Source: Flavobacterium defluvii
Lineage (GTDB): Bacteria; Bacteroidota; Bacteroidia; Flavobacteriales; Flavobacteriaceae
Assembly: GCF_900129555.1 (NCBI RefSeq)
Contig: NZ_FQWC01000005.1
Span: 299,480 to 363,479, forward strand
Reading direction: 5' to 3'
Length of the DNA stretch: 64,000 nt
The notes under the pieces were generated by a model, which had not been told where the DNA came from, made no database searches, and saw only the letters and a list, made by a program, of their open reading frames with translations. Each line of letters opens with the position of its first letter. Position 1 is the first letter of the stretch. The translations under genes were made by a program, and so were the position numbers. Below are positions 1 to 8,418 of this stretch, in pieces.

Positions 1-1
1 C

Positions 2-1744
2 GGAATCCAGAGTTTATTCCATTTAGTGAAAGAAATGGGATTAACGATTGAAGAAGTTGATAAATTGACAGGACCAGTAATTGGTCGTCCAAAATCGGCT
101 ACTTTCCGTACAGTTGACGTTGTTGGTTTGGATACTTTGGTACACGTTGCCAATGGTATTTACGAAAACTGCCCGAACGACGAACAACACGAATTGTTCA
201 AACTTCCGGATTTCATCAACAAAATGATGGAAAATAACTGGTTAGGAAGCAAAACTGGACAAGGTTTCTACAAAAAAGTGGATAAAGATATTCTTTCTTT
301 AGACTTAGATACATTAGAATATAGAGCTGCAAAAAAAGCAAATTTTGCAACTTTAGAATTAACTAAAACTATAGATAAACCAATCAATCGTTTTAAAGTT
401 TTAGTAAAAGGAACAGACAAAGCGGGAGAATTCTACCGCAAAAGTTTCGCTGGAATGTTTGCTTACGTTTCAAACAGAGTTCCTGAAATCACAGACGAAT
501 TCTACAAAATTGACGACGCTATGAAAGCTGGTTTTGGGTGGGAAAATGGTCCATTCGAAATCTGGGATGCTATTGGTGTTGAAAAAGGAATTGAAATCAT
601 GAAAGCAGAAGGTTTAGAGCCTGCTGCATGGGTAAACGAAATGTTGGCTTCTGGAAGCAAAAGTTTCTATTCTGTAAAAGAAGGAGCAACTTATTTCTAT
701 AACATTCCAACAAAATCTCAAGTAAAAGTTCCAGGACAAGATTCATTCATTATTCTAAACAACATTCGCGAAAGCAAAAAAGTTTGGAGCAACAGCGGAG
801 CAATTATCCAAGATTTAGGAGACGGAATCTTAAACTTAGAATTCCAATCTAAAATGAATACAATTGGTGGTGACGTTCTTTCGGCAATCAATAAAGCAAT
901 TGAATTAGCAGAAAAAGAACACCAAGGTCTTGTTATTGGAAACCAAGCAGCGAATTTCTCTGTTGGAGCTAATATCGGAATGATTTTCATGATGGCGGTT
1001 GAGCAGGAATACGACGAATTGAACATGGCAATTAAATTGTTCCAAGATACTATGATGCGTGTTCGTTATTCTTCAATTCCAGTTGTGGTTGCGCCTCACG
1101 GAATGACTTTTGGAGGTGGATGCGAAATGAGCTTACACGCTGATAAAGTAGTTGCTGCTGCCGAAACTTACATGGGATTAGTTGAATTCGGTGTTGGAGT
1201 TATCCCTGGTGGTGGTGGTTCTAAAGAAATGACTTTAAGAGCCTCAGACTTATTCCGCAAAAATGACGTGGAATTAAACGTTCTTCAAGAGTATTTTTTA
1301 ACAATCGCAATGGCTAAAGTTTCGACTTCTGGTTACGAAGCTTTTGATACTGGACTTCTTCAACATGGAAAAGATATTATCGTAGTAAACAAAGATCGTC
1401 AGATTGCTGAAGCTAAGAAACATGCATTGTTAATGGCAGAAGCGGGTTATACACAACCGATAAGAAGAAATGATATTAAAGTTCTAGGAAAACAGGCTCT
1501 TGGAATGTTCTTAGTTGGAACGGATCAAATGCAGGCTGGAAAATACATTTCTGAGCACGATAAGAAAATCGCTAACAAACTGGCTTATGTAATGGCTGGT
1601 GGTGATTTATCTGAAGCGACTTTAGTATCTGAACAATATTTATTAGATATCGAACGTGAAGCTTTCTTGAGTTTATGTACAGAACGTAAGACTTTAGAGA
1701 GAATCCAATACATGTTGACTAAAGGAAAACCGCTTCGTAATTAG
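2..1744 (+). CDS. 3-hydroxyacyl-CoA dehydrogenase/enoyl-CoA hydratase fusion (5' part outside window)
   Basis: The reading frame is open to the left edge, so the N-terminal NAD-binding domain lies outside the window. The visible part begins in the second half of the hydroxyacyl-CoA dehydrogenase region (GSKTGQGFY motif) and continues into a C-terminal crotonase domain. That domain carries FGGGCEMS and the LVEFGVGVIPGGGG loop, so both acidic positions expected of an enoyl-CoA hydratase appear present. The dehydrogenase-then-hydratase order matches FadN-type enzymes rather than E. coli FadB, where the hydratase comes first. It should catalyse the two middle steps of fatty-acid beta-oxidation in the cytoplasm. 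Thiolase and acyl-CoA dehydrogenase genes follow on the same strand. The stop codon TAG opens the heptamer array that precedes the next gene. Confidence 0.9.
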   Translation, partial: GIQSLFHLVKEMGLTIEEVDKLTGPVIGRPKSATFRTVDVVGLDTLVHVANGIYENCPNDEQHELFKLPDFINKMMENNWLGSKTGQGFYKKVDKDILSLDLDTLEYRAAKKANFATLELTKTIDKPINRFKVLVKGTDKAGEFYRKSFAGMFAYVSNRVPEITDEFYKIDDAMKAGFGWENGPFEIWDAIGVEKGIEIMKAEGLEPAAWVNEMLASGSKSFYSVKEGATYFYNIPTKSQVKVPGQDSFIILNNIRESKKVWSNSGAIIQDLGDGILNLEFQSKMNTIGGDVLSAINKAIELAEKEHQGLVIGNQAANFSVGANIGMIFMMAVEQEYDELNMAIKLFQDTMMRVRYSSIPVVVAPHGMTFGGGCEMSLHADKVVAAAETYMGLVEFGVGVIPGGGGSKEMTLRASDLFRKNDVELNVLQEYFLTIAMAKVSTSGYEAFDTGLLQHGKDIIVVNKDRQIAEAKKHALLMAEAGYTQPIRRNDIKVLGKQALGMFLVGTDQMQAGKYISEHDKKIANKLAYVMAGGDLSEATLVSEQYLLDIEREAFLSLCTERKTLERIQYMLTKGKPLRN

Positions 1745-1784
1745 TACTTGAGTATTAAGATTTGAGTATTAAGTATTAAGATTA
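1743..1784. repeat. Left heptamer-repeat arm of the four-helix-bundle gene cassette
   Basis: Degenerate 7-nt units (GAGTATT, AAGATTT, AAGTATT) run in register from inside the fad stop codon to ten bases before the start of the next gene. Bases 1752-1783 match the reverse complement of 2165-2196 at 29 of 32 positions, so this array and the one downstream form an inverted repeat around the gene at 1794-2147. Confidence 0.85.
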
Positions 1785-1793
1785 AAAAGAATT

Positions 1794-2147
1794 ATGCATC
1801 AATTTGAAAAGTTGAAAATCTGGCAGAAAGCTATGGATATAACTGAAAATGTATATAAAGTTTGTTCAGAATTACCCTCAGAAGAGAAATTTAACTTAAT
1901 AAGTCAAATAAAAAGATGTGCAGTATCTATCCCTTCAAATATAGCTGAAGGTTCTGGTAGAAATTCTAATAATGAGTTTGTTCATTTTTTAGGAATTGCA
2001 AATGGCTCAACTTATGAATTAATCACTCAATTAATGATTTCAAAACGTTTGAAATTAATAGCTGAAGAAAAAATATCAACTATAATAAATGAATTAGTAG
2101 AAGTCAGCAACATGAATTTTGCGCTTCAAAGATCTCTAAAAAAATAA
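1794..2147 (+). CDS. Four-helix bundle protein (23S rRNA intervening-sequence / Avd type)
   Basis: This 117-residue protein carries the family hallmark, seen here as RCAVSIPSNIAEGSGR around residues 42-57, with helix-forming sequence on both sides. It has the usual length for the family. Relatives are encoded in insertions within 23S rRNA genes, beside diversity-generating retroelements (Avd), or alone in Bacteroidetes chromosomes; they bind nucleic acid or form pentameric barrels, and the role of the lone versions is unknown. The gene lies between two beta-oxidation genes on the same strand, flanked by 32-bp near-perfect inverted repeats, and looks inserted into the operon. There is no reverse transcriptase or variable-repeat target nearby, so a retroelement role is not supported. 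Base composition is more AT-rich than the flanking fad genes. Confidence 0.9.
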   Translation: MHQFEKLKIWQKAMDITENVYKVCSELPSEEKFNLISQIKRCAVSIPSNIAEGSGRNSNNEFVHFLGIANGSTYELITQLMISKRLKLIAEEKISTIINELVEVSNMNFALQRSLKK

Positions 2148-2162
2148 TAACTATATCGATTG

Positions 2163-2199
2163 GCAGTCTTAATACTTAATACACCAATCTTAATACATT
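2163..2199. repeat. Right heptamer-repeat arm of the four-helix-bundle gene cassette
   Basis: Read on the minus strand this is again a 7-nt-period array (units AAGTATT, AAGATTG, GTGTATT). It mirrors the array at 1743-1784 and ends about six bases before the thiolase start. In the fad transcript the two arms could pair into a stem of about 32 bp with the gene in the loop. Confidence 0.85.
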
Positions 2200-2205
2200 T
2201 TATAA

Positions 2206-3387
2206 ATGAAAACAGCATATATAGTAAAAGCATATAGAACAGCAGTTGGAAAAGCTCCAAAAGGTGTTTTTAGATTTAAAAGACCTGATGAATTAGCTGC
2301 AGAAACCATTCAGTTTATGATGGACGAGCTGCCTAATTTCGACAAAAAACGTATCGACGACGTTATGGTAGGAAATGCCATGCCGGAAGCTGAACAAGGT
2401 TTGAACGTTGGACGTTTGATCTCCTTGATGGGATTAAAAGTGGAAGATGTTCCTGGAGTTACAGTAAACCGTTACTGTGCATCTGGATTAGAAACTATCG
2501 GAATGGCGACTGCTAAAATCCAATCAGGAATGGCAGATTGTATCATTGCAGGTGGTGCAGAAAGTATGAGTTATATTCCGATGGGAGGTTACAAACCAAC
2601 TCCGGATTATAAAGTTGCTGCTGCTGGTCACGAAGATTACTACTGGGGAATGGGTTTAACTGCTGAAGCGGTGGCTAACCAATACAAAATCTCTAGAGAA
2701 GATCAGGATGAGTTTGCTTACAACTCTCATATGAAAGCGTTGAAAGCACAGGCAGAAGGGAAATTTGATAAACAAATCGTTCCGATTACTGTTGAGCAGA
2801 CTTTCATCAACGAAAATGGTAAAAAAGAAACTAAATCATACGTTGTAAATAAAGACGAAGGTCCAAGAGCTGGAACTTCTAAAGAGGCTTTAGCAGGTTT
2901 AAGACCGGTTTTTGCTGCTGACGGAAGTGTAACTGCTGGTAACTCTTCTCAAATGAGCGACGGTGCCGCTTTCGTTTTAATCATGAATGAAGAAATGGTA
3001 AAAGAATTAAATCTTGAACCAATTGCTAGATTAGTAAACTTTGCTTCTTCTGGTGTTGAGCCAAGAATTATGGGTATCGGACCTGTAAAAGCAATTCCGA
3101 AAGCCTTAAAACAAGCTGGTTTAACATTGAACGATATCGAGTTAATTGAATTAAACGAGGCTTTTGCTTCACAAGCATTAGCAGTTACTCGTGAATTAAA
3201 CATTAATCCAGAAATCGTAAACGTAAACGGTGGAGCAATTTCTTTAGGACACCCTCTGGGATGTACTGGAGCTAAACTTTCTGTTCAGTTATTCGATGAA
3301 ATGAAACGCAGAGGTAATAAGTACGGAATCGTTTCGATGTGTGTGGGGACTGGGCAAGGAAGCGCTGGGATTTACGAAGTATTATAA
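2206..3387 (+). CDS. fadA: Acetyl-CoA C-acyltransferase (thiolase)
   Basis: The 393-residue protein is a full-length thiolase. The nucleophilic cysteine is C91 in NRYCASGLE. The C-terminal catalytic pair is H349 in SLGHPLGCTGA and C379 in MCVGTGQG. It cleaves 3-ketoacyl-CoA to acetyl-CoA and a shortened acyl-CoA, the last step of beta-oxidation. It is downstream of the hydroxyacyl-CoA dehydrogenase/hydratase gene and upstream of an acyl-CoA dehydrogenase, so the cycle is nearly complete in one transcription unit. The four-helix-bundle cassette separates it from the first gene, and a 28-bp inverted repeat separates it from the third. Confidence 0.95.
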   Translation: MKTAYIVKAYRTAVGKAPKGVFRFKRPDELAAETIQFMMDELPNFDKKRIDDVMVGNAMPEAEQGLNVGRLISLMGLKVEDVPGVTVNRYCASGLETIGMATAKIQSGMADCIIAGGAESMSYIPMGGYKPTPDYKVAAAGHEDYYWGMGLTAEAVANQYKISREDQDEFAYNSHMKALKAQAEGKFDKQIVPITVEQTFINENGKKETKSYVVNKDEGPRAGTSKEALAGLRPVFAADGSVTAGNSSQMSDGAAFVLIMNEEMVKELNLEPIARLVNFASSGVEPRIMGIGPVKAIPKALKQAGLTLNDIELIELNEAFASQALAVTRELNINPEIVNVNGGAISLGHPLGCTGAKLSVQLFDEMKRRGNKYGIVSMCVGTGQGSAGIYEVL

Positions 3388-3422
3388 GAAAGTATTATTA
3401 AGAGTAAGGTATACGTTCAGTT

Positions 3423-3521
3423 TGTCATTTCGACGAAGGAGAAATCTTCGCAAGTAGCTCTGCAAAGATTATCAACTATGTGGAAAATCGTTACGAAGAT
3501 TTCTCCTTCGTCGAAATGACA
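3423..3521. repeat. Palindromic element with perfect 28-bp inverted repeats
   Basis: Bases 3423-3450 and 3494-3521 are exact reverse complements over 28 bp, separated by 43 bp. The arms contain CATTTCGACGAAGGAG, which I recognise as a type of repeat dispersed in flavobacterial genomes. It lies inside the fad operon, and its right arm is open in the reading frame of the next gene, which creates a false upstream start at 3480. Confidence 0.9.
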
Positions 3522-3569
3522 AGATTGTGTACAAAAACCATAAATAAAAAACATACAAAAACATTAGCA

Positions 3570-5375
3570 ATGGCAGATACAATCGAAAAAAACGTGACTC
3601 GTGGTGGTCAGTTTTTAGTTAAAGAAACAAAATGCGAGGACATCTTCACACCAGAAGATTTCTCTGAAGAGCAGTTAATGATGCGTGACTCTGTAAAAGA
3701 GTTCGTTGATAAAGAATTATGGGCGCATAAAGATCGTTTTGAGAAAAAAGATTATGCGTATACAGAAGCTTCTATGCGTAAAGCAGGTGAACTTGGACTT
3801 CTTGGAGTTGCAGTTCCAGAAGAATATGGCGGATTAGGAATGGGATTTGTTTCTACAATGTTGGTTTGCGACTACATTTCTGGAGCAACAGGTTCTTTCT
3901 CAACTGCTTTTGGTGCTCATACTGGAATTGGAACTATGCCAATTACACTTTATGGTACTGAAGAACAAAAGAAAAAATACGTTCCGAAATTGGCTTCTGG
4001 AGAATGGTTTGGAGCTTATTGCTTAACTGAGCCAGGTGCAGGATCTGACGCTAACTCAGGAAAAACAAAAGCGGTTTTATCTGAAGACGGAACTCATTAT
4101 CTAATTACAGGACAAAAAATGTGGATTTCGAATGCAGGTTTCTGCAGCTTATTCATCGTTTTTGCTCGTATTGGAGATGATAAAAATATTACAGGTTTCA
4201 TTGTAGAAAACGATCCTTCAAACGGAATTTCTATGAATGAAGAAGAACATAAATTAGGAATCCGTGCTTCTTCTACTCGTCAGGTTTTCTTCAACGAAAC
4301 AAAAGTTCCGGTTGAAAACATGTTATCTGAAAGAGGAAACGGTTTCAAAATTGCAATGAATGCTTTAAATGTTGGTCGTATTAAATTGGCTGCAGCTTGT
4401 TTAGATGCTCAAAGAAGAGTTACTTCTGGCGCTGTAAAATATGCTAACGAAAGAATTCAGTTCAATACTTCTATTTCATCTTTTGGAGCTATCCGTTCTA
4501 AATTAGCTGAAATGGCAACTAACGCTTACGCTGGAGAAAGTGCTTCTTACCGTGCTGCAAAAGACATCGAAGACAGAATCGCTGCTCGTGAAGCAGAAGG
4601 AACTTCTCATCAAGAAGCAGAATTGAAAGGTGTTGAAGAATATGCTATCGAGTGTTCTATCTTGAAAGTAGCGGTTTCTGAAGACGTTCAAAACTGTTCT
4701 GACGAAGGAATTCAAGTTTTCGGTGGAATGGGATTCTCTGAAGACACTCCAATGGAAAGTGCCTGGAGAGATGCTCGTATCGCTCGTATTTATGAAGGAA
4801 CAAACGAAATCAACAGAATGCTTTCTGTAGGTATGCTGATCAAAAAAGCAATGAAAGGACACGTTGATTTACTTGGACCAGCAATGAAAGTTCAGGAAGA
4901 ATTAATGGGAATTCCATCTTTTGATACTCCGGATTTCTCTGAATTATTCTCAGAAGAAAAAGTAATTGTGGCTAACTTGAAAAAAGTTTTCTTGATGGTT
5001 GCCGGAAGCGCAGTTCAAAAATACGGACCAGAATTAGATTCTCACCAACAGTTATTAATGGCTGCTGCTGATATCTTAATCGAAATCTATATGGCTGAAA
5101 GTACAATTCTTAGAACGGAGAAATTAGCTAAAAAAGAAGGCGAAGATAAAGTTCAGGAGCAAATTGCAATGGCAAAATTATACTTGTACAAAGCAGTAGA
5201 TATCGTAAACTTAAGAGGAAAAGAAGGAATTGCTTCTTTCTCTGAAGGCGACGAACAACGTATGATGTTAATGGGACTTAAACGTTTCACTAAATATACT
5301 AACCTGCCAAACGTGGTAGCGTTAAGAGAAAAAATTGCAGAAAAATTAGTAGCAGAAAATGCATACTGCTTCTAA
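3570..5375 (+). CDS. Acyl-CoA dehydrogenase
   Basis: A 601-residue acyl-CoA dehydrogenase with the N-terminal helical domain, the middle beta domain (GAYCLTEPGAGSDA, then MWISNAGFC) and the C-terminal FAD-binding domain (QVFGGMGFSEDTPME). The catalytic base is E409 in RIYEGTNEINR. About 180 further residues follow, a C-terminal extension usual in Bacteroidetes members. It oxidises acyl-CoA to trans-2-enoyl-CoA, the first beta-oxidation step, passing electrons to an electron-transfer flavoprotein. I chose the start at 3570 (MADTIEKN) because the upstream in-frame ATG at 3480 lies within the palindromic element and would add 30 non-homologous residues. The third gene of the fad operon, ending in a strong terminator. 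Confidence 0.95.
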   Translation: MADTIEKNVTRGGQFLVKETKCEDIFTPEDFSEEQLMMRDSVKEFVDKELWAHKDRFEKKDYAYTEASMRKAGELGLLGVAVPEEYGGLGMGFVSTMLVCDYISGATGSFSTAFGAHTGIGTMPITLYGTEEQKKKYVPKLASGEWFGAYCLTEPGAGSDANSGKTKAVLSEDGTHYLITGQKMWISNAGFCSLFIVFARIGDDKNITGFIVENDPSNGISMNEEEHKLGIRASSTRQVFFNETKVPVENMLSERGNGFKIAMNALNVGRIKLAAACLDAQRRVTSGAVKYANERIQFNTSISSFGAIRSKLAEMATNAYAGESASYRAAKDIEDRIAAREAEGTSHQEAELKGVEEYAIECSILKVAVSEDVQNCSDEGIQVFGGMGFSEDTPMESAWRDARIARIYEGTNEINRMLSVGMLIKKAMKGHVDLLGPAMKVQEELMGIPSFDTPDFSELFSEEKVIVANLKKVFLMVAGSAVQKYGPELDSHQQLLMAAADILIEIYMAESTILRTEKLAKKEGEDKVQEQIAMAKLYLYKAVDIVNLRGKEGIASFSEGDEQRMMLMGLKRFTKYTNLPNVVALREKIAEKLVAENAYCF

Positions 5376-5408
5376 TTTCAAAATAGTTTTTAGCTTTTAA
5401 TTTGTTAT

Positions 5409-5449
5409 AAACCCGCACAAGTCCGAAACTGTGCGGGTTTATTTTTTTT
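5409..5449 (+). terminator. Rho-independent terminator of the fad operon
   Basis: An 11-bp GC-rich stem (AAACCCGCACA paired with TGTGCGGGTTT) encloses a 10-nt loop and is followed by a T-run, 33 bases after the acyl-CoA dehydrogenase stop. Confidence 0.9.
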
Positions 5450-5460
5450 AATTTAAAACC

Positions 5461-5591
5461 ATATAAGTGATATAAGTTCATTTAAAAAGTATGTATTCTC
5501 TCTTTTAACCAACTTTGTCAAAGTTTAAAACTTTGACAAAGTTTCTCTGGTGTTATTGAGCTTGGTCTAAATGAACTTATATCACTTATAT
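5461..5591. repeat. Nested palindromic repeat element
   Basis: Perfect 24-bp outer inverted repeats (5461-5484 and 5568-5591) enclose an inner 16-bp inverted repeat (5511-5526 and 5528-5543). Each inner half, AACTTTGTCAAAGTT, is itself palindromic. There is no ORF inside. The shape resembles a miniature non-autonomous element. It fills most of the 332-bp gap between the fad operon and the chitinase gene. Confidence 0.85.
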
Positions 5592-5707
5592 AGCTAAACC
5601 CAATTTCACAAATCTTTATTAAAATTGAGGTTATGTTACAAGATTAATAGCAAAATTTAAATTCTAATGTTTTATATTTAGCGTTTTAAATCTTCAAAAA
5701 ACATAAA

Positions 5708-6802
5708 ATGAAACAAATTAGCCTAATTGCCTTTTTATCTATCTGCCTTTTTTCCACAAACATTTTTGCGCAGAAGAATAAAAAATTTGACATCATCGCT
5801 TATTACACTGGTGATTCTAAACTAATTGACGAGTATGAAGTCAATAAATTAAATCAGATTATTTTTAGTTTCTGTCATTTAAAAGACGGAAAACTAAGCG
5901 TAGATTCTACTAAAGATTCTCTTACTATAAAACATTTGGTTTCACTAAAAACTAAAAATCCACAATTAAAAATCGTTTTATCTCTTGGCGGATGGGGCGG
6001 ATGCGAACCTTGTTCAAATGCTTTTTCGACTGCTGATGGACGTTTGAAATTTGCTAAATCGGTAAAAGAAGTAAGCGATTATTTTAAAGTTGATGGTTTA
6101 GATTTGGATTGGGAATATCCAGCAATTGAAGGTCTTCCTGGACATTTATTCCAACCTGCTGATAAACCTAATTTTACAGAATTAATTAAAATTTTACGTT
6201 CAACTTTAGGTAAAAAATACGAGTTAAGTTTTGCTGCCGGAGGTTTTCAAAAATATCTTGATGAATCTATCGACTGGAAAGCCGTTGCACCATTAGTTAA
6301 TCGTATCAATATTATGAGTTATGATTTAGTAAACGGATATTCTAAAGTAACTGGACATCACACACCATTGTATAGCACAAATCCAAAAGAAGAATCTACA
6401 GACAGAGCTGTTGAATTTTTATTGAAAGCTGGAGTTCCTGCTGAAAAATTGGTAATTGGAGGCGCATTTTATACCAGACAATGGAAAAATGTAGAAAACA
6501 TCAATAACGGTTTGTATCAGGCAGGTGAACATTTTCAAGGTGCTGATTTTAAAAACTATGCTACAACTTATACAGAAGCAAACGGCTGGAAATATTTTTA
6601 TGATGAAAAAGCTCAAGCACCTTATTGGTATAATGAAGGAACAAAAACATTTGCAACTTCTGACGATATTAAATCTATTAAAGCAAAAACAGAATATGTA
6701 AAGTCTAAAAAACTGGGCGGAATCATGTTCTGGGAATTAACTTTGGATAGTTTCCGTGATGGAATGGTAAATGCTATTTATGAAGTTAAAACAGCTAAAT
6801 AA
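5708..6802 (+). CDS. Glycoside hydrolase family 18 (chitinase-like), secreted
   Basis: A signal peptide of about 21 residues (cleavage near NIFAQ) precedes a single GH18 TIM barrel. The catalytic motif is D129-GLDLDWE-Y137 with the acid/base E136, and the SLGGW strand motif precedes it. The C-terminal barrel strand MFWELTLD is also typical. It is expected to cleave beta-1,4 GlcNAc linkages in chitin or related oligosaccharides. At 364 residues it has no carbohydrate-binding module and no type IX secretion tail, so it may be periplasmic. An imperfect -7 box, TATATTTA, lies about 30 bases upstream. It is a single-gene unit closed by a bidirectional terminator. Action on host N-glycans (endo-beta-N-acetylglucosaminidase) is an alternative within GH18. 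Confidence 0.88.
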   Translation: MKQISLIAFLSICLFSTNIFAQKNKKFDIIAYYTGDSKLIDEYEVNKLNQIIFSFCHLKDGKLSVDSTKDSLTIKHLVSLKTKNPQLKIVLSLGGWGGCEPCSNAFSTADGRLKFAKSVKEVSDYFKVDGLDLDWEYPAIEGLPGHLFQPADKPNFTELIKILRSTLGKKYELSFAAGGFQKYLDESIDWKAVAPLVNRINIMSYDLVNGYSKVTGHHTPLYSTNPKEESTDRAVEFLLKAGVPAEKLVIGGAFYTRQWKNVENINNGLYQAGEHFQGADFKNYATTYTEANGWKYFYDEKAQAPYWYNEGTKTFATSDDIKSIKAKTEYVKSKKLGGIMFWELTLDSFRDGMVNAIYEVKTAK

Positions 6803-6824
6803 ATTCATCAAAAACAAATAAAAA

Positions 6825-6858
6825 AAAACGGCAGTTACTTAAAAATAACTGCCGTTTT
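6825..6858. terminator. Bidirectional terminator
   Basis: A perfect 13-bp stem (AAAACGGCAGTTA with its complement) has an A-run on the left and T-run on the right, so it can end both the chitinase-like gene and the convergent gene at 6878-7360. Confidence 0.88.
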
Positions 6859-6877
6859 ATTTTATAAAAATCTTTCT

Positions 6878-7360
6878 TTAGATTTTTGACTTATCTAATT
6901 CTCCTATAAAAGGAATAATTTCTAAAATTTCTGCTCTAATTATAGTTTGCAAATACACTTCTAACTGAATAAATTTAGCCGCATTTATTGCACCAATAGC
7001 TTTTTTAGCTTTACTGTATGTTTTGCAAAACAACTTTTCGTAAGCCATATGATTTTTAAAAGTTCCTTTGGCCAGTTCATCTGCTTTTGCATCAGTAAGT
7101 GTACCGTAATTGGCCGCATAATCATTAATTAATTGAAATTTGGTTTGTCCGAGCGCTTTACGTTTTGTTTCATAATCATCGTAAACTTTATTAAAAGCCG
7201 CAGCTTGAGTATCAGACAAATTCATATACTGTTTTACTAAATCACTCTTAGTTTTTCCGTAAAGACTTTGTAAAACTTCTACATCTTCTTTAAATGTAGA
7301 TTGTGCATAAGATGAAAACGTGGCAATTGCCATAATAAAAATAAGACTTAATTTTTTCAT
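6878..7360 (-). CDS. Small secreted helical protein, function unknown
   Basis: A 160-residue protein with a signal peptide (cleavage near SSYAQS). The mature part is strongly helical and lysine-rich. A segment reading MNLSDTQAAAFNKVYDDYETKRKALGQ resembles the LTxxQ-type helical repeat of Spy/CpxP-like periplasmic proteins, but the match is loose. There are no catalytic motifs. It is followed on the same strand, upstream, by other small exported proteins (DUF4251-like and META lipoprotein), which may be separate units. I do not assign a function. Confidence 0.7.
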   Translation of the reverse strand: MKKLSLIFIMAIATFSSYAQSTFKEDVEVLQSLYGKTKSDLVKQYMNLSDTQAAAFNKVYDDYETKRKALGQTKFQLINDYAANYGTLTDAKADELAKGTFKNHMAYEKLFCKTYSKAKKAIGAINAAKFIQLEVYLQTIIRAEILEIIPFIGELDKSKI

Positions 7361-7440
7361 AGTTTTGATTTTTAATGTGTTTCTAAATAATTATGCATTC
7401 TAAATATTCTTGTTTAAAATGGGATTCAAAACAATTTATT

Positions 7441-7962
7441 CTATTTTTTATCTTCCTCAGCTTTTGGAGCACTTATTTGTCCATCATAAGAAATTGGAGC
7501 ACGATTATTACTATTTACAGAAAGTGTCGCGCCTCCATCAAAAAATATGGTAAAAAACAAATCATAAACATCGTCTTTGCCTTTAACAGTAGCCCTCACT
7601 CTATAGTTTTTTGACTTCTTCTCTATCTTGATATTTTCTGGAGTTCCTTCAAATTTAATTCCGCCGTCGCTACCGTATCCCACATTATAACCACGTCCGA
7701 AAAAAGGAAGATCACATGTTGTTTTCTCAGCATTAAACTTTAAGAAATAGGTATTATAATCCAGAATAATAAGACGTCCGCCTTGTGGAGTGACTTTTTG
7801 GGCTTCAAAAACAAAATTTTTAGAATCGATCAAAGCTTCAATTTCTTTTTGTTTTTGCAATTCTCTTTCAGCTTTAAGTTCTTTTTTGCTTTTTTGCTGT
7901 GCTGAAACAGAAATATTCAAAAAGCACAATAATAGTAGTAAAATGGATAATTTCGTTTTCAT
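7441..7962 (-). CDS. DUF4251-type exported protein
   Basis: A 173-residue protein with an N-terminal signal peptide (SVSAQQ cleavage) and then a charged helix rich in Lys and Glu. The body has the pattern of the Bacteroidetes DUF4251 family: FEAQKVTPQGGR, then LPFFGRGYNVGYGSDGGIKFEG, then a beta-rich end. The family is periplasmic and has no known function. It lies between two other small exported proteins on the minus strand. The family call rests on recalled motifs, not a search. Confidence 0.75.
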   Translation of the reverse strand: MKTKLSILLLLLCFLNISVSAQQKSKKELKAERELQKQKEIEALIDSKNFVFEAQKVTPQGGRLIILDYNTYFLKFNAEKTTCDLPFFGRGYNVGYGSDGGIKFEGTPENIKIEKKSKNYRVRATVKGKDDVYDLFFTIFFDGGATLSVNSNNRAPISYDGQISAPKAEEDKK

Positions 7963-7992
7963 GTGTATCCTATTTTAGATTATTAAAGAAAT

Positions 7993-8418
7993 TTATTTTT
8001 TCGTAAATCGCATCATGGCAATATCTCCGGAAATTAAATTCAGCGTTTTACCATCATCCGTAATATCGTATGATGTTATTTTTTGAAGTGTACTCATATA
8101 CGTTTGTTCTCCTTGCCCGTCCAGACACATCATTTTTGTCATGGCCATTGGCTGGGTAAAATCAATTTTATTTCCATCTATGACTAGTTTTCCGGTATAG
8201 TTATTACAACTGCTATTACCAGAAACCTGATTATCTTTTGTATTAAAACTTATCGTTGGTTTTTTATTTGGATATAAACCATCAAAGGTAATTCTTGGTC
8301 CGGTTATATAATTGAGTTCCCAGGTTCCGTCAAGTTTTGCAGCCGAATCAACCTTTTTACACTTACAGGAAAATAAAATCGAAGTAATTAAAACGAGGAT
8401 AGAAATCTTTTTCATCAT
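7993..8418 (-). CDS. META-domain lipoprotein (HslJ-like)
   Basis: The 141-residue protein begins with a lipoprotein signal peptide (lipobox ending ILFSC). It then shows the META-domain pattern: LDGTWELNYITG at the start, ISFNTKDNQVSGNSSCNNYTGKLVIDG in the middle and TKMMCLDGQGEQTYMSTLQ after it. META-domain proteins are outer-membrane or periplasmic; E. coli HslJ is linked to heat and novobiocin tolerance, but the biochemical role is unknown. The conserved cysteine near QGE is present. Probably its own transcription unit or the first of a loose cluster running leftwards. Confidence 0.85.
   Translation of the reverse strand: MMKKISILVLITSILFSCKCKKVDSAAKLDGTWELNYITGPRITFDGLYPNKKPTISFNTKDNQVSGNSSCNNYTGKLVIDGNKIDFTQPMAMTKMMCLDGQGEQTYMSTLQKITSYDITDDGKTLNLISGDIAMMRFTKK

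Noticed and set aside
1794..2147. Diversity-generating retroelement accessory (Avd) role for the four-helix-bundle gene
   Set aside because: No reverse transcriptase, template repeat or variable target gene is present nearby.
3480..3569. 30-codon N-terminal extension of the acyl-CoA dehydrogenase
   Set aside because: It is encoded by the right arm and flank of a palindromic element and does not look like family sequence; the ATG at 3570 gives the expected N-terminus.
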